This document shows, piece after piece, positions 10,480 through 20,344 of a stretch of 64,000 nucleotides of DNA (within the stretch, counting starts at the first letter, position 1; the number at the start of each line of letters is the position of its first letter). The notes under the pieces are model-generated. The model ran no database searches, was not told the DNA's origin, and worked only from the letters and a program-made list of their open reading frames with translations. The position numbers and the translations under genes are program-made. This DNA comes from Rapana venosa (Eukaryota; Mollusca; Gastropoda; Neogastropoda; Muricidae). The stretch is taken from the NCBI GenBank assembly GCA_028751875.1, contig CM054155.1:7261162-7325161 (forward strand). The letters are read 5' to 3'.

Positions 10480-10845
10480 CAGCTCGACTAATCCTCAGAA
10501 AGAAAAAATCTGAGCGTATTACCCCTCTCTTGCAATCTCTCCACTGGCTGCCTGTGCCACAGAGAGTAAACTATAAGATCAGTACCCTCTGTTACAAAAG
10601 TCTCCACAACAGCACCCGCCTACCTCTGTGAATATCTTTACTTGTACACTCCATCTCGTTCCCCTCCGCCTGCTGCAGATACCTTGTCCTTACGAATACC
10701 TAGATTCAACCAATCCGCCCTCGGCCGCCGCTTTTTCTCAATTTCTGGTCCATTGATGTGGAATGATCTCCCTCTCTCTCTCGCCAAAAGCCCTTTTTAT
10801 GACCTTTTAACATCCAGTCTCAAGACATATTTTTTTCAAACCTAA
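10480..10845 (+). pseudogene. C-terminal block of the L2/CR1-type LINE
   Basis: One frame reads ITPLLQSLHWLPVPQRVNYK and then KSLHNST, a block diagnostic of L2/CR1-type polyproteins downstream of the RT. A second frame continues with FSISGPLMWNDLPLSLAKSP and ends in LKTYFFQT at a stop (10,845). The two frames join with a shift near 10,630. The same block lies at 63,400-63,730 in copy 2. Confidence 0.75.
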
Positions 10846-10925
10846 GATTTTCCTCTCCTGCTTCATCTTATAGTTTTTTCCTGCCTTCAACAGCCAAGAT
10901 TCCTTTGCCCGCCAGGGGTGTAACC

Positions 10926-10928
<3 letters not shown>

Positions 10929-11020
<92 letters not shown>

Positions 11021-11078
11021 GTGTGTGTGTGGGGTGTGTGGGTGTGTGTGTGTGTGTGTGTGTGTTGTGTGTGTGTGT
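10929..11078. repeat. (TG)n microsatellite inside the LINE 3-prime UTR
   Basis: About 150 bp of nearly perfect TG repeat sits between the end of the LINE coding region and its tail. At the equivalent place in copy 2 (63,795-63,820) there is only a short GTGCGGGTTTATGTGTG stretch, so the tract grew after insertion from a TG-containing UTR. Confidence 0.9.
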
Positions 11079-11194
11079 GGCGGCACATTTGGACTTGATG
11101 GAACTATTACTTGTTACTGGTTGTATGACTGTGTAAGAATGAGTTGAGTGCAAGCGCTTTGATTTGTCTCTGCAAGATATAGCGCTATATAAAT

Positions 11195-11310
11195 TCCATT
11201 TATTATTATTATTATTATCATTATTATTATTATTATTATTATTATATCTCATCGTCGTTGTCACAACCATCATCATCGTCATCACCATCATCATCATCAT
11301 CATTACGACA
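11195..11310. repeat. (ATT)n tail followed by (ATC)n tract
   Basis: The LINE tail is about 45 bp of ATT repeats. It is followed by a trinucleotide tract of ATC/ATT words (11,245-11,310). The second tract probably evolved from the first. Confidence 0.8.
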
Positions 11311-11400
11311 TCATGATCACCATCATTCACCTGTCGGCATCACGGAGTCTGGCATTACCACTGCAGTCAGTGACACTGACAGCATCCTCCTTCCTTCCTC

Positions 11401-11493
11401 CCTTCCTTCCTTCCTTCTCCATGTGCTCCTCCTTCCTTCCTTCCTTCTCCATGTGCTCCTCCTTCCTTCCTTCCTTCTCCATGTGCTCCTCCT
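11401..11493. repeat. 30 bp tandem repeat, 3 copies
   Basis: Each unit is a CCTT run followed by CTCCATGTGCTCCT; the ATGTGCTCCT word starts at 11,421, 11,451 and 11,481, so the period is exactly 30 bp. The copies are identical, which implies recent amplification. The unit length keeps a frame open across it, but nothing else supports coding. 11,500-11,760 holds no firm feature. Confidence 0.9.
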
Positions 11494-11906
11494 TCAGTCT
11501 TGGCTGTACTGCCCTGCTGCTGACTTCATGGATTCTCAGGCCACAGGATTGGGGGATGTTGCCAGTGAGAGAAGCTGGGGGTCTGCCTTTCTTTCTGTTG
11601 CCCTTGATCTTGCCTTGAAGGATGGTTTTCAGGAGGTCTGTGTCTTGGTTTCGTAGCGCACGGCCTACACGTCTTAGTGTCCTTTCATTTATTAACGTAA
11701 GAAGTTTTCTTGTTCTTCATCACCTTCGCTACTTTATTTAGCTCTGCAGGTCAAAGTCAAAGTTGAAATACGTTAATCCTCCCATGAAGGGCAATCAAAC
11801 CCTTTACAGGCACATAATTGATACATTCATAATTCCGAAAAGACAAAGAAAGCTTCGTTTCATATTTGTTTAAACATTCCAAGAAATGTTCAAATAAAAG
11901 ATAAAC

Positions 11907-12060
11907 ACACAACACACACACAAAACACACACACCACACACACACACACCCCAAAACACCACACCAAAAACGAAACACACACGTACACACACACACACAC
12001 GTACACACACACACACACCCCCAACACACACCCCACACACACACACACCCACACACACAA
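11907..12060. repeat. (CA)n microsatellite, interrupted
   Basis: CA dinucleotides with CCC, AAA and GTA interruptions over about 150 bp. Long Val/Cys frames on the minus strand are by-products of the repeat. Confidence 0.9.
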
Positions 12061-12272
12061 AACGACAAAAGCATTGCATTTTTCACATATGACCATTTTC
12101 TCAAGTTGGGTACACTCTCAAGGCAATCGAACTCCTGTGAACAAGACAATGTACTTGACGACACACTGCCACTCAGGCTATATGGAGCATGAAGTTGCTG
12201 AAGCCAGTATATGTTTGCCTGTGGTCTTGGCAAGGGGCCAAGGACAAGTTGCATACCCTGTTTTGAGGAAGG

Positions 12273-12632
12273 AAGGTGGCAGGATGGTTCAGACGTTTGC
12301 CTGCCAACAAGTAAACCGTGAGGTTCTGGGTTCGATTCCCAGCCTCGCCCTTTCTTCCCAGTTTGACAAAAAAATCGAACTGAATGTCAAAGTCCTTTGG
12401 ATGAGACTATAAACCGAGGCCCGTGTGCGAACGCAGCAGAACATCTTGCGCAACTTTTAATTCCTGTTCCGTTGTTCGAAAGAGTGGGCCCATTGTGTGC
12501 CGGTGGAACAGATGACAATTTTTTTAAAAAAAAACCCACACAACATGCATTAATAAAAAAAGTCATCTGAGCGCTTTGATTTGTTGCTTTACAAGATTCA
12601 GCGCTATATAAATTCCATACATTATTATTTTA
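12273..12632 (+). mobile_element. tRNA-derived SINE with L2-type tail
   Basis: A full-length-looking SINE. The tRNA-like head (12,273-12,345) has a B-box GGGTTCGATTCCC (12,328-12,340). The body has GGATGAGACTATAAACCGAG (12,399-12,418) and GAACATCTTGCGCAACTTTT. The tail (12,568-12,632) is GAGCGCTTTGATTTGTTGC, then CAGCGCTATATAAATTCC, then ATT repeats, matching the tail of the L2/CR1-type LINE about 1.3 kb upstream. That is the usual sign that the SINE borrows the LINE machinery. The body motif also occurs in the minus-strand copy at 6,300-6,575. Confidence 0.75.
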
Positions 12633-12929
12633 ATCTGTATATAGCTGCAAGTTTTAATCTGAGATTTAAAATCTAACGAGGTAGGAGCCCTGATATGGCC
12701 TCTGTGGTCGGCGGGGCTATAAACAACAGGATGGGACTGGAGTGGATTGGACAAGGGGCCATGACCAATTTTTAGAGATTTGGAGGCGTTTACACTTTTG
12801 AATACTTTGAACATCTAACCATCATGTGTAAAGTAACAAGGCTGACTCCGCCAGTAAACGTGTTTGGTTTGTTGTTTACATAGCAACTTCACATAAAAAA
12901 TACTGTTCTTTTTATTTCATTATATACCA

Positions 12930-13075
12930 CTTTCCGATGGCCAGACAGAAAAAACGATGGGAAGACATCATCAGAGAGTGGACTGACTGGCCTTGAGTGG
13001 AACGATTTGCTACAGAAAGCAGAGGACTGCTGGGAGTGGAGGAAGCTGGTTGCAAATCTTTCAGCAACAACAACG
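12930..13075 (+). mobile_element. RTE-type LINE C-terminal fragment
   Basis: In two frames the + strand reads GRQKKRWEDIIREWTD (about 12,940-12,990) and then EWNDLLQKAED and WEWRKLVANL (to about 13,060). GRQxKxWxDxIxEWT followed by KAEDxxEWRKLV is the end of RTE-type polyproteins. The frame breaks once, after WTDWP. No RT lies upstream, so this is a short 3-prime remnant. Confidence 0.55.
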
Positions 13076-13352
13076 CCGCCCATTTTCCTTTCTTTATCTG
13101 TCTGCCTTGTATTTTATTTTCCCATCAGAGTGGTGTTGTTTTTTTTGTAGAATTTCCAGAAACAACTTACGTGTTGTGTGGTTTCTTAAAGTGTGCTAAT
13201 TGGGGGTTGCACATCCCCGGGGGATGTTCCTAAAAGATAGCACAAAACCACATGAAAACGAGGGGTTGAGCTAAAGGGTTTTGGGTCAATCTCTTTCAGC
13301 CAAAAGATGACAACCCCGGGAAAAGAGAAAATTTCCCCCCCCCGCATACAGA

Positions 13353-13410
13353 CGGGGGCTGGATGTAAACACGCAAAAGTGTTATTCCATTTCCGATATA
13401 AAAGAATTTG
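13353..13410 (+). mobile_element. Retroelement 3-prime end, CTGGATGTAAA family, copy 2
   Basis: GGGGGCTGGATGTAAACACGC and ATATAAAAGAATTTG align with the copy at 3,481-3,563. It is followed by an A-rich stretch (13,410-13,440). The interval 13,440-14,460 is AT-rich with many homopolymers and holds nothing I can name. Confidence 0.45.
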
Positions 13411-14460
13411 ATAAAAAAAATAAATAAAAAAAAAAAAAACAGCCTGAAAAGGCAGCTCAGAAAAGTTTTTAGTGATCTCATTCCCCTCAAGAAAAGTACA
13501 AAAAATCTGGGGGGAAAGCAATCAATCTTAGCGGGGAAAAACTTTAACTTCTTTTCCCCCTTTCTGCAACCTTTCTGTTCCTGAATATCATAAACATTTT
13601 GTTTGTAGGAGAAAAAGTGATTCATGTCAAAAAAAAAAAAGTTAACATGCAAAAATCAAAGTTAAAAAAAATTATTGAATTAGAAAAATGCTGTTGCTCT
13701 AAAAAAATGCAATTAGGTTTAAATTTAAATTTTTTTATTTTTCATGAAGTGTCAAAGAATTTTGTTCTTTAAAACAAACAAAATGCACGAGGCCCAAGTT
13801 TATCTGAAGTAAAATTTTGAAAATCTTGCATCCATAATATCTGAGCACATTACCCTTCTTAAAACTGTCCATTTAAAAAAAAGTTTTTTTCCTTGTGTTT
13901 TAAAAAGGGTCAAGTGTATTCCTCTTAAAACGGGACCCCAAAAATTGTCAAATAAGACAATATCAATCCTGTTTATTGTCTAAGCCCATTTTAAAAAACA
14001 TCTAAATGTAACCTTCGTTGTATTTTTTAAACCCCTGGGTTTTTTTCTCCCAAAAAAAAGTGTATTCCGAAAAAAACCATATTGTTACCTGTTAGCCAAT
14101 TTTAGAACAGTGGGGATGAAAATATTAACCAAAATCTTTATCTGGTGTGTATTTTTTATTTTCCCAAAGGGTTTTGACACAAATTTTACCCGTCTTTTGG
14201 TAAGAAAAAATAGTGTATATGGTTTTCCCAAAATTCACTTTGACTTGTATCATCATTTTTTGAAAAAAGGCGGAGTTTACAAACTGTGCTTCTTTTTGTG
14301 AAGAAGTAAGTAAAAGGCCGAGAGAAAGGATAGTGTCAAGTGATGAGTCGAAAAAAAAGCATGAAAATGGGCAAAAAGTAAAAAGGGATTTGACACCCTG
14401 AAGAAATCACAACCCACTTCAAACCAAATCTCGTCATTAAAACAGTCGGAAACTTCAAGA

Positions 14461-15580
14461 AGTTTCAGCTGCATTGAACAGGTGGTCTGAGTATTGTCAA
14501 GAACTATACAACTACCCAATCCAACCTGACAAGAGCATAATAGAAGAGGAAGCAGCAACTCAAGAGCCCCCTTTGCCGTTACCTATACTGAGGGAAGAAG
14601 TGGAAGAAGCCATCCGCAGTTTACCAGTAGGAAAGTACCCAGGAGCAGACAACATAAACCCGAGAGCTGCTCAAGCATGGTGGCGAAACGTTTTCACACA
14701 TGTTACAGCTATCTGTCAGAAGATTTGGGAGACAAAAACAGAGGCCAACAGAAAGGACACATCACTCATCATACCTCTGCCCAAGAAGGGGAATTTACGC
14801 CAATGCCAAACTCTAGAACAATCAGCCTCATCAGCCACGCCCGCAAGATCATGCTCAAAGTTATTTTGAATCGACTCAAGAAGGAGGCAGAAGAACACCT
14901 TGCAAGGAACAAGCGTGTTCAGGGCAGGCCAGGAGCACAAATCGAAAGATTTTAACTCCCACTTTCCTGATGAAAACATCTAAAATCAGAGAGACCTTTT
15001 CACAATTCATCGACTTCAGAAGGCTTTGCAGAGTAGCACGAAGCCGTGCGGGTTTCAGTTTTGGCATTGAAGGACTAGTCCCAAAACCTTCAAGCATATA
15101 CAACACCGCAAGCAGTGAGTCCTTCTGAAAATCAGGTCGGAGACTACTTCAAAACCACAGTTGCGGTCCGAAAAGGAAGTTTATCTCCAGTCAGTTTAAT
15201 CTGTTCTTGGAAAACATTATGAGAAGAGATCAGATTTCCACTTACTCTCCTTTGGCGAGACCCTCAAAAATACTTGCGGTTTCCCGAGGGGACATTGACC
15301 TCATGGGCGGAAGTAACTCAGAGCTGCAAGATCTTACGACCAGATTGAGAACGAGTGGAGCATATGGGATGAGGTGAGCTCGGAGAAAAGTAAAGTACTT
15401 GTGAACACAGGACGACAACGCCACTGCTAAAATTTACATGAACAGCAGCAATGGAGGAGGTAGACGCTTTTAAATTACCTTGGCGTACACTCACAAAGGA
15501 CGGGCGATCGACGACAGAAATCAAAGTCCAGAATAGCCATGGCAACATCTTCCCTGACAAAACTCACCACCATATGAAAG
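14461..15580 (+). mobile_element. RTE-type LINE A, left part
   Basis: Reads NRWSEYCQELYNY, ILREEVEEAIRSLPVGK and LIIPLPKKGN (14,474-14,800), then ISLISHARKIMLKVILNRLK in the next frame. It continues with an FIDFRK-like block near 15,005, a degenerate VGVRxGxLSPV block near 15,160-15,200 and DIDLMGGSNSELQDLT (about 15,290). The tail of this part is MEEVDAFKLP plus LTKDGRSTTEI. These are the RT palm and thumb blocks of an RTE/BovB-like element in the right order, spread over at least five frame changes. The element breaks off at 15,580 and resumes at 16,604 after an inserted LINE. Confidence 0.75.
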
Positions 15581-16603
15581 TTGGGTTTCCCCCAAAGTTC
15601 ATCACCATCATCCAGAGCTATATGAAGATGCCACCTGTCAAGTCATCCATGAAGGGAAACTGACGGAAGCCTTCTCCGTACAGACGGTGTTCGTCAGGGC
15701 TGTCTGTTGTCGCCAACCATCTTCCTGTTGGTGGTTGACTGCATAATGCGGCAAGCCACAGCAGGCAGGAGAACCGGCATACAGTGGACCCTCATGAAGC
15801 AGTGGAAGACCCGGGAAATTCGCAGATGACATCAGCCTTCTCTCCCACAGGCAACAAGACGCACAAGAGAAGCTTTGTCGTGTTGCTGACGAAGCTGAAA
15901 AGACTGGCCTCCAAATCAACATCGGGAAAACGGAGATCATGAGGGGAACAACAAAACACATGACCAGTGCGACTGCAGCAAGAAACCATCAAAGAAGTCA
16001 GCAAGTTTATTTACCTGGGCAGTGTCGTCAGTAAAGATGGGGAACAGATGAAGACATCAAGTGCCGAATCAACAAAGCCCGTCACTCCTTAACACCCTTC
16101 GGCCAATTTGGAGGTCAACAGCCCTCTCATTTCAAAATAAGCTTCGGATCTAAAAACACCAATGTCAAATCGGTCCTACTTTATGGCTCAGAAACCTGGC
16201 GGGTAACAAAACAACACCCACAAACTCCAGTCTTTTACCAACAAATGCCTCGGGTACATCCTCAACATCAGGTGGCCCGGGAAAGTATATCCAAAAACAA
16301 CTGTGGGACAGGCCCAAACAAACCCCAATTGAGTCCATCATTAAACAAGGAAGTGGGGATGGATCGGCCATACACTCCGCAAGCCTGCGTCAAATGTCAC
16401 CAGACAGGCCCTTGACTGGAATCCACAAGGAAGCGGAAAGTTGGTCGACCAAAGCAGACCTGGCGCAGAAGTGTTGACGAAGAAACGAAGGCAGCCGGAA
16501 TGACATGGGCCCAGTGAAGAGGATCTCCAAAACCGAGTTCGTTGGAGGGGTGTTGTTGCAGCCCTATGTTCCCAAGGAACCAAGAGGCATAATTCAAGTA
16601 AGT
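15581..16603 (+). mobile_element. RTE-type LINE B, inserted into LINE A
   Basis: A second RTE family, 5-prime truncated within the RT. It carries GVRQGCLLSPTIFLLVVD (15,686-15,740), FADDISLLSHRQQDAQEKL (15,819-15,875), a LLYGSETWRVTKQ block (about 16,170-16,210), [11 protein letters not shown] (about 16,352) and a PRNQEA-type C-terminus, ending in AATTCAAGTAAGTCA. The AAGTAAGT end fits a short TAAG tail. Both catalytic Asp codons of FADD are present. About 11-13 bases are similar at the two junctions (CCATATGAAAG at 15,570-15,580 and CAATATGGAAAAG at 16,604-16,616), consistent with a target-site duplication. Confidence 0.75.
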
Positions 16604-17105
16604 CAATATGGAAAAGTAAAGAGATCAGTTTCCCAATCAAACTAAAGCTCTACAAAGCCCTAATTCAAACTATCCTGCTGTACGGAAGTGAAACCTGGAC
16701 ATTGACTGCTGAAACAGCAAAGCGAATCCAGTCATTGAAACAAAATGCCATAGAAAAACAAATGGGTATATCCTGGAGAGAACGAAAGACCAATAAATTT
16801 GTCAAGAGCCAAATAACACGCCTGGCAGGTCCACAGGAACCCTTCTCACCATCGTCAAGAAGAAAAAGCTGACATGGTTCGGCCACTTCACCCGCCAAAA
16901 ACACTCTGCCAAAAACAGTACTGCAGGGAACACTCGAAGGTGGCAGAAAGAGGGGAAGACAGAACAAGTCATGGATGGACAACATCAGAGAATGGACCAG
17001 GATGAATGACTCGGCACTACTGCGCAGAGCCGAGGCCGAGATGGATGGAGGAGGCTTACCACGGCATCGTCTCTCGTGTCTCCTCCACGACCGCCAAGGT
17101 CACGG
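16604..17105 (+). mobile_element. RTE-type LINE A, right part
   Basis: Resumes exactly where the left part stopped: ISFPIKLKLYKALIQ-like codons, LLYGSETWTLTAETAKRIQS (16,674-16,735), ERKTNKFVKSQITRLAGPQE, LTWFGHFTR (about 16,869) and GGRKRGRQNKSWMDNIREWT (about 16,938-16,998). The order GSETWTLT, WFGH, GRQxKSWxDNI is the RTE/BovB C-terminal layout. The 3-prime end is near 17,105, with a short GATGATGATG stretch. Confidence 0.75.
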
Positions 17106-17124
17106 ACTGATGATGATGCAATGT

Positions 17125-18050
17125 CCTCTTTCATGCTTATAGCATTGTCCCTCAGGGATCAGGTCTGGGACCACTCTTATTTCCATTTATATAAATGATC
17201 TTCCCTAAATGTTTCGTCTTCTTGGTGAACTATTTGCTGATAACACGATAATTCATACTACGGGTAATAATGCAAGTATGATATGCAATGTCTTACAGAA
17301 AGATTTAGAAAAACTTATCTCTTGGGTCTGAACTTAATCACATGGCTCTTTCATCCTGATAAATCTAAGTTTATGATAGTAACAACAAGGCAGAAAAGAC
17401 AAAATATCAAATCAATGTCAAGAAGTCTAAAAGTTTATGATAAGGCATTGGAAGAGGTAGATTCTCACAAGTTACTTGGCTTAATTGTAGACAACAATCT
17501 TTCGTGGTCAAATCACATTTCTAAAACTATCAAAGAAGTTATTTCAAAAGATATTCCAGCTAAACAGAATAAAGCATTTACTTGATGAACATAGTCGGAA
17601 GTTATTTTTCTACGCTTACATACAGCCAGATATTGATTGCGCTTCCACTTGTTGGGACTTAGCAAGGAAAAACTGCTTAAAACGCCTTGAGAGCTTATAC
17701 AGACGTTCTGTGAAAGTGATACTCCTCAAACCTTCCTTGCAAACTGAAGATTACAAGAAATTAAATAGTTTTTCCGTTTAACCTCAAATGCCATTTCAAT
17801 AAAGGTATTTTCATGTACAAAATTATGAATCAGCTAGCACCACCCTACCTCAATGGAAAAAATTTGGTCATGACTTCTCGAGGTAAACGTGTTCAATTTT
17901 TCCCCCAAGAATCGACCTTTTCATGTCATCTTTGTATACAAGTGGTAAAATATGAAATTAAGATCCTGATTATCTCAAGCATAAAAGTAGTCTGTCATCA
18001 TTTAAGAAAAGTTACCACAGACATCTATTCAAAACGTTTTTATTAAAATT
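17125..18050 (+). mobile_element. Jockey/CR1-like non-LTR RT remnant
   Basis: A third lineage. It reads VPQGSGLGPLLF (about 17,146), LFADNTIIHT (17,230-17,259), LEEVDSHKLLGLIVDNNLSW (about 17,449-17,508), an IQPDIDCASTCWD-like block (about 17,620) and MYKIMNQLAPPYLNGKN (17,813-17,863). The order PQGS, FADD, HKxLGxxID, SW and the late YKxxNxLAPxYL block is typical of jockey/CR1-type elements. The second catalytic Asp of FADD is written as Asn. Only the distal RT and C-terminal half remain. Confidence 0.7.
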
Positions 18051-18145
18051 ATTTTTTTGTCTATGGAATTTGGTTTATTGTATTCAAAGTTATGCAAGTC
18101 ATGTTGAATGTCATTCAATCTCTACTCCTTGTCTGTTGTCTGTCC

Positions 18146-18146
<1 letters not shown>

Positions 18147-18197
<51 letters not shown>

Positions 18198-18206
18198 CTC
18201 TCTCTT
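18147..18206. repeat. (TC)n microsatellite
   Basis: About 60 bp of CT dinucleotides. A longer compound CT/CTAT tract follows at 18,603-18,880. The 18,210-18,600 interval is T/G-rich without a feature. Confidence 0.95.
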
Positions 18207-18602
18207 TCTTCTGTTCGACTGCTCTCTCTGATTTGAATTTTTTTTTGTATATGGTTTTTTGTATGCATATGTAGGTGTATGAGTATAATGTAAACATATG
18301 TGTGTTATTTGTATGAAAAATTGATGGTGAGAGATGGTATGGGGAGATGAAGGGATTTGCTGAAGGTAGTTTGAAATGGATGTAAGTGTGCTTAATCGGA
18401 ATTTCAAGTTGTGTTAGTTGTGTGTCTTTTTGTGGGGGGTTGTTTATCTAAATTTTTTATGCAATTATTCACATTTGAATGTTTTGGGTTTTTTCTTTGC
18501 GTTTTTCTTTTGTGGGAAAGGGAATGGGTGGGTGGGGTTGGGGAATGGTGTAAAGAAGCTGTAAGCTTATCCATTTACCATCAAAAATTTTTTTGTATTC
18601 GT

Positions 18603-18618
18603 ATTCTCTCTCTTTTAG

Positions 18619-18654
<36 letters not shown>

Positions 18655-18762
18655 TCTTCTCCTCTCTCTTCTCTCTCTCCCTCTCATCTCTCTCTCTTCT
18701 CATCTCTTCTCATCTATCTATCTATCTTATCTATCTACTACTATCTATCTATCTTCCTCTAA

Positions 18763-18796
<34 letters not shown>

Positions 18797-18847
18797 CTAT
18801 CATCTATCTATCTTCTTTCTATCTCATCTATCTATCTACTTCTCTCT

Positions 18848-18880
<33 letters not shown>
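18603..18880. repeat. Compound (TC)n / (TCTA)n tract
   Basis: CT dinucleotides alternate with CTAT tetranucleotide blocks (18,713-18,760 and 18,797-18,840). Ser/Leu-rich open frames across it are repeat by-products. A further 34 bp TC run lies at 19,023-19,056. Confidence 0.95.
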
Positions 18881-18881
<1 letters not shown>

Positions 18882-19021
18882 GCATGTTCAGTGTTCACTT
18901 TTGTGTCACCAGGTCTGATCAAAGCTAAGGAGAAGTGATGTATGCTTGATTTTTGTCCTCTTTCCACCCTTTGCCCCTTGACAATGTATTGTGGTCAAAG
19001 GCCGATGCCCGTTAAACCCTT

Positions 19022-19062
<41 letters not shown>

Positions 19063-19149
19063 CGTGGATATCGTGCTTCGTAAGGTTTCTTTTATTTTCA
19101 ATGGTCAGCCCAGATGATTGTGTCAGTGACGGTTAATTCGAACTAAGGC

Positions 19150-19244
19150 CGAGAAAGCCTAGGCCCTACGCGGCAGTCGTGTTTGTGGGACCAAGCTGTG
19201 AGGAATCATCTCAGTTTGAAACACAAGCCACTGTTCCACTCGAG
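19150..19244 (+). CDS. Short candidate exon with a strong splice donor
   Basis: One frame is open over PRKPRPYAAVVFVGPSC and then EESSQFETQATVPLE. It ends at GAG|GTAAGA (donor GT at 19,245), a near-consensus donor. GC content is higher than in the flanks. The acceptor is less certain; CTAAG|GCCGAG at about 19,149 would fit, with T-rich sequence at 19,080-19,105. A stop lies in frame just upstream. The peptide is not recognised. Confidence 0.35.
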
Positions 19245-19350
19245 GTAAGAGACCCATTCACATCCTTTCCAATCGTGTGAAATCCTTGGGGGGGGGGGGG
19301 GGGATTAAAAATTGATATAATTAAGCTATTTAGTTAAAACAGTATCCAAA

Positions 19351-19420
19351 AGAAGAAGAAAAAGAATGGAATTTTTTATAGCGCTATATTTGCAGAGCCA
19401 ATCAAAGCCTTAAAACCATA
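19351..19420 (-). mobile_element. L2-type LINE/SINE 3-prime tail (solo, diverged)
   Basis: The minus strand reads AAGGCTTTGATTGGCTCTGC, then AATATAGCGCTATAAAAAATTC, then a TTC-rich end. It is closer to the tail of the LINE at 11,151 (CTCTGCAAGATATAGCGC) than to the SINE tails. No body is attached. Confidence 0.55.
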
Positions 19421-19484
19421 CAAAAAACCTTTTGGAAGGTGGACTTTGTATGCCTGGAAGGATAAACATTTACATAATCCTACA

Positions 19485-19545
19485 CAGGGGGACTGGATTT
19501 TTTTTAAAAACGGACGCTTATTCATTATCCTCGAAAAATTTAAAA
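19485..19545 (+). mobile_element. Retroelement 3-prime end, CTGGATGTAAA family, copy 3
   Basis: GGGGGACTGGATTTTTTTTA, GCTTATTCATTATCCTCGAA and AAATTTAAAATG align loosely with the copy at 3,481. It is the most diverged of the three. It is followed by an A-rich stretch. Confidence 0.4.
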
Positions 19546-20344
19546 TGAAGAAGAATAATAAAAATAATAAAAAGCAAACAAACCACCACAGCAAGGAAAA
19601 GCAACAGGCACAGCTGATTTCAATCCGCCTGATTAAAGTAGATCTCTTTATTTTACCACAATGCACTGTGTTATTCTTCCCTTAGCAGACCCCAAAAGAT
19701 AGCTAAAAAAACAACAGAATTTAAAAGGGGGGTTTTTGTTTTCGCCAACCCTGTAGGCAATTTTTAAAAAACGATGTTACAACGGGGAAATTTTTTTCCC
19801 CCGATGTATCCGGACATGTTCTGAGACATAATTCGTGACTTGTGGACTGTATTATTTTTTCAAAAATCTTTTTAAACAGTTCTCAAAATACCACCCGGGC
19901 TTAAAGAAAAAAACAAAATGGGCTTTATAAGAGGCCCTAAAAAACTTGGTCTGAGAAACTTTTAGCACAAACCCCCACACACAAACACACACACGCATTC
20001 ACAAAAACACACACACACACAAACACCCAAAGAAATACCACAACACACACAACAGTACCCCAAAAGCCCTTCACGCCCCGACTTTGCACGGGGAGAAATT
20101 TGGAGAGGTGACGGAAAAAAGGGCAAAACGGAAAAAAGAAGGTAAAAAAAAGGGAATTCTGCACAGATTTCAGAAAAGGGGGGTGCTCTGTAATGACAGG
20201 CCCCCCCCCCGGGGATCCCGCGGGGGAAGTTGACTTGCATTGTACCCCGTGACATGGATGAGTTTAAGAAGTAAGACGGGTGTGAAAAGTTATCTGTAAG
20301 GGGGGGCGGGAACTCCCTGGTCAGAGAGCTTTTTCCCCCGCCGT

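Larger units (their letters stand above)
8190..11245 (+). mobile_element. L2/CR1-type non-LTR retrotransposon, copy 1 (5-prime truncated)
   Basis: This is the most complete LINE in the window. In order on one strand it carries an apurinic-endonuclease domain (GGIAIIYK at about 8,200, GDFN at 8,462, SDHYPI at 8,660), a reverse transcriptase (GVPQGSVLGP at 9,910, FYADD at 10,006) and the C-terminal HWLPV block (10,542). The 3-prime UTR is interrupted by a TG microsatellite, and the tail (11,151-11,245) is GCGCTATATAAATTCC followed by (ATT)n. The tail and HWLPV block are typical of the L2/CR1 group. Domains are in several frames, so no protein can be made from this sequence as written. The 5-prime end starts inside the endonuclease. 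The second copy starts at about 61,736. Confidence 0.85.
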
